Part shown: positions 7,410 through 12,854 of the stretch, one piece after another
Layout: each line of letters starts with the position of its first letter
Numbering within the stretch: the first letter of the stretch is position 1
Source: an uncultured Lachnoanaerobaculum sp.
GTDB lineage: Bacteria > Bacillota > Clostridia > Lachnospirales > Lachnospiraceae
NCBI GenBank assembly: GCA_916720285.1
Contig: CAKAQP010000053.1
Location: forward strand, 1-12,854
Length of the DNA: 12,854 bases
Direction: 5' to 3'
Position numbers and translations under genes: made by a program
The notes under the pieces: model-generated
What the model saw: the letters and a program-made list of their open reading frames with translations, nothing else
Told to the model about the DNA's origin: nothing
The model's database searches: none

Positions 7410-8354
7410 CTATAGATATATATTCAAAGCTTTTAAAAACTCCTTTTCATTCTCTATGTGAGGATATTTGTTGGAATCATCTATTATTACAGTTTCAATA
7501 GCAGGATTTATCTTTACATATTCTTTGGTTATATCCGAAGAATCCCTATTAAATCTACCCTCAAATATTATAATACTGTTATCTATTTGAGATAATTCAA
7601 ACTTTATATTTTTCTTAGTATAGAAACATACAATACTGGAATATAGTGATTTTGGTGATAAACCTCTATGTGCAGCTTCATAACATTTATCCAACATATC
7701 ATCTGTGAATTTTTCTTTTTTATAGAAGTCCGGTTTTATATTATGTTTTATATTGATTTTGTATACCGCTATATTATACAGTAATGTTCCTAAAATTGAT
7801 GTACTGAGTATTGCCTTATATGTTCTTGCCCTTTTTCCCGGTATGAGATGACCGTTTGACAATTTTTCAGGTGAGACAAGTATTATTTTCTCAAATAATG
7901 TACTGTCATTATCACATGCCGAAATAACAAAAGAAGAGCTGTTCCCACTGGTTATTACTGTTGTCCTTTTACCTATAACCACCTTTATAAAATCAGAGAT
8001 TAACTGGGAAAATATATGATTTGTATATGTCATAAAAGGCTTTTCTGAAAGGCCGCAACCAAGCAAATCAATAGTATATACAGTATGTGTTTTCGCAAGA
8101 TTGTCTATTACCTTGAGCCATTCCTCGGATGATGACGCCACCTCCAAAGAGTGTACAAGCAGAATAGGATTACCATGCCCTTTTTTTCTGTATTTTATAT
8201 TTCCAAATCTCCATTCAAACTCTTTTGTTTTATCTTTCTCAAGAAGATTTTTTGAAACTGCATGAATTTTTGTAATTTTATTTAATAATGATACACCTAT
8301 CAATGTAGAGGATGAAATCACCATAGCAGTTAAAATTTTTAGGTATTTTTTCAC
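7410..8354 (-). CDS. Membrane-anchored alpha/beta-hydrolase fold protein
   Basis: This 314-residue protein has a hydrophobic N-terminus (about 5-25), either a signal-anchor or an uncleaved signal. The alpha/beta-hydrolase pattern follows: NPILLVHSLE (62-71; His68-Ser69 in place of the usual HG oxyanion motif), IDLLGCGLSEKP (95-106), a nucleophile elbow GNSSS (137-141) with Ser139, an acidic candidate in IIIFEGRFNRDSSD (261-274), and His299 in YPHIE. The last Gly of GxSxG is Ser, so activity is likely but not certain; the substrate is unknown. The start is GTG with AGGGG about 8 nt upstream. A separate promoter and flanking terminator suggest independent transcription. It lies between rsmG and parA, where Bacillus has noc, with parS sites on both sides. 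It bears no resemblance to Noc. Confidence 0.82.
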   Translation of the reverse strand: MKKYLKILTAMVISSSTLIGVSLLNKITKIHAVSKNLLEKDKTKEFEWRFGNIKYRKKGHGNPILLVHSLEVASSSEEWLKVIDNLAKTHTVYTIDLLGCGLSEKPFMTYTNHIFSQLISDFIKVVIGKRTTVITSGNSSSFVISACDNDSTLFEKIILVSPEKLSNGHLIPGKRARTYKAILSTSILGTLLYNIAVYKINIKHNIKPDFYKKEKFTDDMLDKCYEAAHRGLSPKSLYSSIVCFYTKKNIKFELSQIDNSIIIFEGRFNRDSSDITKEYVKINPAIETVIIDDSNKYPHIENEKEFLKALNIYL

Positions 8355-8440
8355 TTTTTAAACCCCTTATTTTATAGAATAAATATAAGCCAATACTTAA
8401 ATTCTGTACTTATATTCATTCGATATATAATTACTTTTAT

Positions 8441-8469
8441 ATTTTATCATACTAGTATTTTCTAATCAA
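8441..8469 (-). promoter_or_regulatory. Probable promoter of the alpha/beta-hydrolase gene
   Basis: On the minus strand TTGATT (8464-8469), a 17-nt spacer and TAAAAT (8441-8446, 5 of 6) lie about 90 nt before the GTG start. The parS-like site 3 lies 36 bp upstream of the -35. Confidence 0.5.
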
Positions 8470-8504
8470 TGCGATACAGTTAAAATAAATTTATTATTTT
8501 TCAA

Positions 8505-8520
8505 TGTTTCATGTGAAACA
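8505..8520. promoter_or_regulatory. parS-like ParB-binding site 3 (ATGT core)
   Basis: TGTTTCATGTGAAACA differs from canonical parS at one central base. Its flanks CAA and TTG extend the palindrome, and the same flank on one side recurs at site 4. It lies upstream of the hydrolase promoter. Confidence 0.88.
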
Positions 8521-8656
8521 TTGCTTTGTTTCACACAACAAATTGTTTAATTATTTATAATTATATATCAGCAATTCTATATAAATCTATATTTACTTAT
8601 ATAACTGTAATTTGCTCATGTTAAAAAATACATTGTTATAATAATATATGCATATT

Positions 8657-8705
8657 AAAAAATCCATACAGTACAATGTTTCACATGAAACATTACTGTA
8701 TGGAT
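8657..8705 (-). terminator. Intrinsic terminator of the mnmE-mnmG-rsmG operon, enclosing a parS site
   Basis: ATCCATACAGTA (8662-8673) and TACTGTATGGAT (8694-8705) are perfect 12-bp arms. The parS palindrome inside them continues the stem after a two-base bulge. On the minus strand the hairpin is followed by a T run (8661-8657). It starts 30 nt after the rsmG stop, so it is placed to end the operon transcript. Without a comparable A run to the left of the stem on the other side, it looks directional. Confidence 0.85.
8677..8692. promoter_or_regulatory. parS-like ParB-binding site 4 (inside terminator hairpin)
   Basis: TGTTTCACATGAAACA is the exact reverse complement of sites 3 and 5. It lies almost centrally between the 12-bp arms of the rsmG terminator. 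Confidence 0.88.
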
Positions 8706-8713
8706 AAAATACA

Positions 8714-8729
8714 TGTTTCATGTGAAACA
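8714..8729. promoter_or_regulatory. parS-like ParB-binding site 5
   Basis: TGTTTCATGTGAAACA is identical to site 3. It lies 37 bp from site 4, between the rsmG stop codon and the terminator stem. Confidence 0.88.
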
Positions 8730-8734
8730 TATAT

Positions 8735-9460
8735 TTACTTTATAGGCTCCTTGGTCGGTAAACCGGCTTTTCTGGGATATTTATTAGGTGTTGATTTAAT
8801 TTTCTTTATATCAATTAAAATTCTTTCACCATATTCACCCAACTCAAACTTTTCAATATTTCCTATTTCTCCACCAAGCACTTTTATTGCTTTTTGTGCT
8901 TCGACCGTTTCTACTTCATATCCCTTTGATTTGTATGATATAAAACTTCCGCCAACCTTTACCAGAGGCAAACAATATTCTGAAAGTGATGCAAGATTTG
9001 CAACAGCTCTGGATACACATATATCAAATTTCTCTCTGTAGTCTTTATTTCTGTCAATGTCCTCAGCTCTTGAATGTATCGCATTAACATTTTTAATATC
9101 CAAAATATCACAGGTTTCTTCTATAAATTTTATTCTCTTATTTAAACTGTCTATCAAGGTAAGATTAAGATTAGGATATACTATTGCCAAAGGTATGCCG
9201 GGGAAACCCGCACCTGTTCCAAGATCTGCTATATTATAGTTATTACTGCCAAGGTCTTTTACTATTTTTTCCAAAGCAATACTGTCTATAAAATGCTTAT
9301 ATGTAAACTCCTTGATTTCTGTTATTGAAGTAAGATTCATAACCTTATTTTTTTCAACCAAAATCTCATAGAATTTATATAGCTTTTCTTTTTTTTCATC
9401 AGATATATCTACATCTAAAATATTACTTTCTGATAAGTATTTTACCATATCATTATACAT
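8735..9460 (-). CDS. rsmG: RsmG (GidB), 16S rRNA m7G527 methyltransferase
   Basis: This 241-residue enzyme uses S-adenosylmethionine to methylate N7 of G527 in 16S rRNA. The N-terminal helical part includes the family motif KNKVMNLTSI (37-46) and HFIDS (56-60). The SAM-binding motif is DLGTGAGFPGIP (79-90), and the acidic Asp104 ends the second strand (LTLIDS). RAED (131-134), SRAVA (150-154) and the KVGGSFISYKSKG segment follow. The length is typical. The ATG lies inside the end of mnmG (8-bp overlap), with AAGGAG about 7 nt upstream, which indicates translational coupling. It is the last gene of the operon. Loss of this enzyme is known in other bacteria to give low-level streptomycin resistance; here it looks intact. 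Confidence 0.97.
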   Translation of the reverse strand: MYNDMVKYLSESNILDVDISDEKKEKLYKFYEILVEKNKVMNLTSITEIKEFTYKHFIDSIALEKIVKDLGSNNYNIADLGTGAGFPGIPLAIVYPNLNLTLIDSLNKRIKFIEETCDILDIKNVNAIHSRAEDIDRNKDYREKFDICVSRAVANLASLSEYCLPLVKVGGSFISYKSKGYEVETVEAQKAIKVLGGEIGNIEKFELGEYGERILIDIKKIKSTPNKYPRKAGLPTKEPIK

Positions 9461-11342
9461 TCTTTTTCTCCTTATAGGTCTCTAAATATACCAATAATAC
9501 TGTTATATCTGCAGGTGATACTCCCGATATTCTTGATGCCTGACCGATAGAGCTTGGCCTTACTTTACTTAACTTTTGTACCGCCTCTATTCTAAGACTG
9601 TTTACATTATTGTAGTCTATATCTACAGGTATTTTCTTGTTTTCAAGTTTTTTAAACTGCTTTACCTGTGATTCCTGCCTTTTTATATAGCCCTCATATT
9701 TTATATTTATATTTACCTGATCTCTGACTTCTTTTCTTAGTTCTTTTCTGTCGTCATCAAGTTCTTTTGTAAGATCATAATTTAACTCAGGCCTTCTTAT
9801 TATTTCTGCCAAGTTTGCCGAAGTTTGAAGCGGTGTGGATCCGTTTCTTACTAAAAATTCCTGTACTTTAGCATTCGCTCCTATATGTATATTTTTAAGT
9901 CTTTCAATTTCCTCATCTATCTGTCTTTCTTTTTCAAGAAGCCTTTGATATCTTTCCTCGGATATAAGTCCTACTTCATAGCCTATCTTTGAAAGTCTGA
10001 TATCGGCGTTATCCTGTCTTAAAAGAAGTCTGTATTCAGATCTTGATGTCATCATTCTATATGGCTCATGACTTTCTTTTGTAACAAGATCATCTATAAG
10101 TACGCCTATATATCCTTGATCTCTACCTATTACAACCGGTTCTTTTCCCATAACTTTCATGGCTGCATTTATACCTGCCATAAGTCCTTGAACCGCAGCC
10201 TCTTCATAGCCTGAACTACCGTTAAACTGACCTGCTGCAAACAAACCTTCAATAGCTCTAAATTCCAAGCTGTCTTTTAACTGTCTGGCATCTATGCAAT
10301 CATATTCAATTGCATATCCGTTTCTTACTATTTCTACATTTTCAAAACCTTCTATACTTCTGATCATTGCATACTGTACATCCTCAGGCAAAGAGCTTGA
10401 CAGTCCTGACAGATACATTTCATTTGTATAAAGTCCTTCCGGCTCTACAAAAATCTGATGTCTGTCTTTTTCAGGAAATTTTACAATTTTATCCTCTATA
10501 GAAGGACAATATCTTGGACCTGTTCCTTTTATAGCACCTGAAAATAATGGTGATCTGTCTATATTTTCTCTTATTATTTCATGAGTCTTTTCACCGGTAT
10601 AAGCAAGATAGCATTTCACCTGTTCTTTTTGTATACTGTCAGGATCTGTTTCAAAAGAGAAAGGTACTACCGGATTATCTCCATATTGCTCCTGCATTAC
10701 ACTGTAATCTATAGTTCTACCGTCAACTCTGGCAGGAGTACCTGTTTTAAATCTGTTTAAATCAATGCCATATTCTAAAAGAGAAGATGTGAGATGATTT
10801 GCCGATTTTAGACCGTTCGGTCCTGTATATTCAGCCACCTCGCCATATATACATCTTGCATTCAAATATGTACCTGTCGCCAAAATAACCGCTTTAGCAA
10901 AGTACTTACTTCCTGATACGGTTTCAACACCTTTACATATATTATCCTCAATTATAAGCTTTGTTATCTCTTTTTGGCATATAGTAAGATTTGGAGTATT
11001 CTCCAAGGTTTTTCTCATTTCTTTGGAATATTCCTGCTTGTCAGCCTGCGCTCTGAGAGAGTGCACTGCAGGACCTTTTGATGCATTCAACATCTTGGAC
11101 TGTATAAATGTTTTATCAATACATTTCCCCATTTCTCCGCCAAGTGCATCAAGTTCTCTTACGAGGTGTCCCTTAGAACTCCCACCTATATTTGGATTAC
11201 ATGGCATCAAAGCTATGGAATCCACACTTACTGTAAATATCACAGTCTTTAGTCCAAGTCTTGCACTTGCAAGTGCCGCCTCGCATCCTGCATGGCCTGC
11301 TCCAACTACTACAATATCATATACTTTTTCTATTATATTCAT
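9453..11342 (-). CDS. mnmG: MnmG (GidA), tRNA U34 carboxymethylaminomethyl-modification FAD enzyme
   Basis: The 629-residue product is full length for the family. With MnmE it installs cmnm5 on the wobble uridine of tRNAs reading split codon boxes. The N-terminal FAD-binding Rossmann motif VVVGAGHAGCEAAL begins at residue 11. The conserved PCNPNIGGSSKGHLVRE follows, then GTGPRYCPSIEDK in the middle, the FAD-binding GLFAAGQFNGSSGYEEAAVQG segment (split at Gly-Ser), and SRSEYRLLLRQDNADIRL. The C-terminal helical domain, used to bind MnmE and tRNA, ends in an IGQASRISGVSPADI segment. AGAGG lies 6 nt before the ATG. It follows mnmE by 32 nt and overlaps rsmG by 8 nt. All key motifs are present. 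Confidence 0.98.
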   Translation of the reverse strand: MNIIEKVYDIVVVGAGHAGCEAALASARLGLKTVIFTVSVDSIALMPCNPNIGGSSKGHLVRELDALGGEMGKCIDKTFIQSKMLNASKGPAVHSLRAQADKQEYSKEMRKTLENTPNLTICQKEITKLIIEDNICKGVETVSGSKYFAKAVILATGTYLNARCIYGEVAEYTGPNGLKSANHLTSSLLEYGIDLNRFKTGTPARVDGRTIDYSVMQEQYGDNPVVPFSFETDPDSIQKEQVKCYLAYTGEKTHEIIRENIDRSPLFSGAIKGTGPRYCPSIEDKIVKFPEKDRHQIFVEPEGLYTNEMYLSGLSSSLPEDVQYAMIRSIEGFENVEIVRNGYAIEYDCIDARQLKDSLEFRAIEGLFAAGQFNGSSGYEEAAVQGLMAGINAAMKVMGKEPVVIGRDQGYIGVLIDDLVTKESHEPYRMMTSRSEYRLLLRQDNADIRLSKIGYEVGLISEERYQRLLEKERQIDEEIERLKNIHIGANAKVQEFLVRNGSTPLQTSANLAEIIRRPELNYDLTKELDDDRKELRKEVRDQVNINIKYEGYIKRQESQVKQFKKLENKKIPVDIDYNNVNSLRIEAVQKLSKVRPSSIGQASRISGVSPADITVLLVYLETYKEKKNV

Positions 11343-11374
11343 TAACTACCTCTATTTAATTGTATACAATCAAA

Positions 11375-12745
11375 TTACTTACCCATACAGAACTTTGAGA
11401 ATATTTCATTTACAACATCATCATCCACTGTTTCACCTATTATCTCACCCAATGCTTCATAGGCATTCAAAAGATCTATTGTAAAGAAGTCCTCTTCATA
11501 TCCTTCTTCGATACTTGAAAGACACATTTCCAAAGATTCCGATACTTCATTTATTATTTCCTGATGTCTTATATTTGTTATAATTACTTGATCATTGAAA
11601 TTTATCTCTTTTGAAATAAACTTAGCCTTGATCATATCCTCCAATTCATCTACTCCTATATTTTCCTTGGCTGAGAATATTATAACGTCCTTATCGCTGT
11701 ACTTCTTGATATCTTCAATACTTAATTTAAGTTCTTTATCTGATTTATTAAGCAGTATTATTGCATTTTTATCTTTTACACTTTCAAGTAGCTCTATATC
11801 TTCTTTATCTAAAGGTAGAAGTCCGTCTATTACTACCAAATTCAAGTCTGCATTATTACTTGCTTCTATTGCCTTTTGTACTCCTATACTTTCCACCACA
11901 TCATCAGTCTGTCTGATACCGGCTGTATCCGTGATATTCAAACTGATACCTGACAGTTTGATATTCTCTGTCAATGTATCTCTTGTTGTTCCGGCTATAT
12001 CTGTAACTATTGCCCTGTCTGTTCTTGAAAGAAGATTTAAAATAGAAGATTTTCCGGCATTCGGCTTTCCTATTATGACTGTATTTATACCTTCCTTTAT
12101 AATACTTCCATCTTTAAATGATTTCTTTAAGTATTCTATTCTTGTATATAATTTCTTTACTATTTTTTTCAGTTTATCACTGTATCCGTCCAGAGAATAA
12201 TGCTCAGGGTCGTCAAGTGCGGCTTCTATAAATGCTATCTGCTCCAGTATCTGAGCCCTTATTGTCTTTATATTCTCTGTTACAGCTCCGTTTAGCTGTC
12301 TGATTCCGGCTTTTAATGCCAACTCATTCTTTGCCTCTATTATATCTATTACGGCCTCCGCCTGACTTAGGTCCATCTTGCCGTTTAGAAAGGCTCTCTT
12401 TGTGAACTCACCCGGAAGTGCCAGCCTTGCACCTGATTTAAGTACCGCATGAAGTACCTTCTCCAAAATAAGTATACCTCCATGGCAGTTTATTTCCACG
12501 GTATCCTCGCCTGTAAAAGTTCTAGGCGCCTTCATAAGCATTACAAGCACCTCATCTATTATCTCGTCGCCTAAATATACATGACCGTAGTTTATGGTAT
12601 GTGAGTCAACCTCTCTCAAACTTTTGCTTCCGCAAAATATCTTATCCGCTATTCCTATAGCATCCTCACCGCTGATTCTTATTATACCTATTCCACTTTC
12701 ACCAAGTGCAGTTGCAATAGCGGCGATAGTATCTGTTTTCTTCAT
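11375..12745 (-). CDS. mnmE: MnmE (TrmE), tRNA modification GTPase
   Basis: The 456-residue protein partners with MnmG in tRNA U34 modification. The N-terminal tetrahydrofolate-binding domain (about 1-118) begins DTIAAIATALGESGIGIIRISG. A helical domain (about 119-215 and 380-456) flanks the inserted G domain. In the G domain, G1 is GKPNAGKSS (226-234), G2 is TDIAGTTRD (248-256), G3 is DTAG (273-276), G4 is NKSD (333-336) and G5 is SAK (358-360). The C-terminus is FCMGK with the conserved Cys453. GGAGG (12749-12753) lies only 3 nt from the ATG, a short spacing. It is the first gene of mnmE-mnmG-rsmG in this window; a long stem-loop lies just upstream. In related genomes jag precedes it. Confidence 0.98.
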   Translation of the reverse strand: MKKTDTIAAIATALGESGIGIIRISGEDAIGIADKIFCGSKSLREVDSHTINYGHVYLGDEIIDEVLVMLMKAPRTFTGEDTVEINCHGGILILEKVLHAVLKSGARLALPGEFTKRAFLNGKMDLSQAEAVIDIIEAKNELALKAGIRQLNGAVTENIKTIRAQILEQIAFIEAALDDPEHYSLDGYSDKLKKIVKKLYTRIEYLKKSFKDGSIIKEGINTVIIGKPNAGKSSILNLLSRTDRAIVTDIAGTTRDTLTENIKLSGISLNITDTAGIRQTDDVVESIGVQKAIEASNNADLNLVVIDGLLPLDKEDIELLESVKDKNAIILLNKSDKELKLSIEDIKKYSDKDVIIFSAKENIGVDELEDMIKAKFISKEINFNDQVIITNIRHQEIINEVSESLEMCLSSIEEGYEEDFFTIDLLNAYEALGEIIGETVDDDVVNEIFSKFCMGK

Positions 12746-12764
12746 ATTCCTCCATAATATATGA

Positions 12765-12805
12765 AAAGAGGACCATCAATAACTATGTTATCAATAGCCC
12801 TCTTT
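12765..12805 (-). terminator. Long stem-loop upstream of mnmE (terminator or attenuator-like)
   Basis: Arms at 12765-12783 and 12787-12805 pair over 19 positions around a 3-nt loop. On the minus strand the three non-Watson-Crick positions are all G-U wobbles; on the plus strand the same positions would be A-C mismatches. The RNA is therefore better formed in the mnmE direction. Only four U follow, then CAUAUAUU, so termination may be partial. The stem ends 19 nt before the mnmE ATG and 11 nt before its SD. Confidence 0.55.
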
Positions 12806-12854
12806 CACAAGACTAGTTTTTATTGCATTTCCCTTTTAGGGCTTCTTTTATTTT
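12806..12854 (-). other. Right-edge segment, possibly the 3' end of an upstream gene
   Basis: By the usual gene order the end of jag (khpB/eloR) would be expected here. One minus-strand frame is open from the edge for 13 codons to a TAG at 12813-12815 (reads KIKEALKGKCNKN), but this is too short to identify. A small CCCT/AGGG hairpin is also present. No function is assigned. Confidence 0.2.

Larger units (their letters stand above)
8355..8734. other. AT-rich parS-bearing intergenic region between hydrolase gene and rsmG
   Basis: No coding frame is convincing here. The region contains the hydrolase promoter, three parS-like sites and the rsmG terminator. It also has a half-site (TGTTTCAC, 8527-8534) without its partner, 22 bp from site 3. 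Positions 8541-8656 are extremely AT-rich with no further motif that I recognise. Confidence 0.7.

Noticed and set aside
8527..8540. A sixth parS (TGTTTCAC followed by ACAACA)
   Set aside because: Only the left half matches; the right half differs at several positions, so it is at most a degenerate half-site.
8676..9041. Plus-strand 121-codon frame starting in the parS/terminator region
   Set aside because: It is antisense to rsmG; its first codons are the terminator and parS sequence, and it has no recognisable domain.
11595..12200. Plus-strand 201-codon frame, very hydrophobic and Ser/Ile-rich
   Set aside because: It is antisense to the mnmE G domain. The composition is the expected reverse complement of an AT-rich Glu/Asp/Lys-rich gene.
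1..12854. CRISPR array, insertion sequence, tRNA/rRNA, defence system or prophage
   Set aside because: No short direct-repeat array, transposase-like frame, terminal repeats, tRNA cloverleaf or phage gene could be recognised on either strand.

Overview
This window is an origin-proximal chromosome segment from an AT-rich Gram-positive anaerobe, most likely a Lachnospiraceae-type Clostridia. The reasons are the AT-rich composition, heavy AGA and ATA codon use, strong GGAGG-type ribosome binding sites, TTG and GTG starts, and the gene order mnmE-mnmG-rsmG-(insert)-parA-parB-DUF4446. In Firmicutes this block normally follows rnpA-yidC-jag next to dnaA/oriC, so oriC is inferred to lie to the right. 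The genus cannot be fixed from sequence alone.

Layout, left to right. Positions 1-3947 (minus strand) hold the first 1315 codons of a very large, apparently cysteine-free, secreted surface protein. It starts at TTG and runs off the left edge without a stop. Visible parts are a signal peptide, a long beta-rich region, a DUF11-like module, an SdrD/Cna-B-like module and at least four MucBP-like repeats of 70-73 residues. About 500 bp of AT-rich spacer separates it from the divergent bioY (4445-4987, plus), the biotin-specific S-component of an ECF transporter. A near-perfect BirA operator overlaps the bioY promoter. A long bidirectional terminator hairpin (4988-5028) separates bioY from the convergent parA-parB-DUF4446 operon (7249-5027, minus). 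An alpha/beta-hydrolase-fold gene (8354-7410, minus) sits between parA and rsmG, the slot occupied by noc in Bacillus. The operon mnmE-mnmG-rsmG (12745-8735, minus) fills the right part, and a long stem-loop lies just upstream of mnmE.

How the genes work together. ParA and ParB segregate the origin. Five parS-like palindromes lie within 1.5 kb on both sides of the hydrolase gene, so the ParB nucleation zone is in this window. None carries the canonical CACGTG core: three are one sequence with an ATGT/ACAT core, and two have CCGT. One parS lies inside the intrinsic terminator of the mnmE-mnmG-rsmG operon, and others sit in mRNA leaders or just after stop codons. MnmE and MnmG together modify the tRNA wobble uridine (U34), and RsmG methylates 16S rRNA G527. 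BioY with its operator points to biotin-repressed biotin import.

No defence island, CRISPR array, insertion sequence, tRNA or rRNA was seen. The less ordinary content is the noncoding architecture around parAB, the noc-position hydrolase and the giant surface protein.
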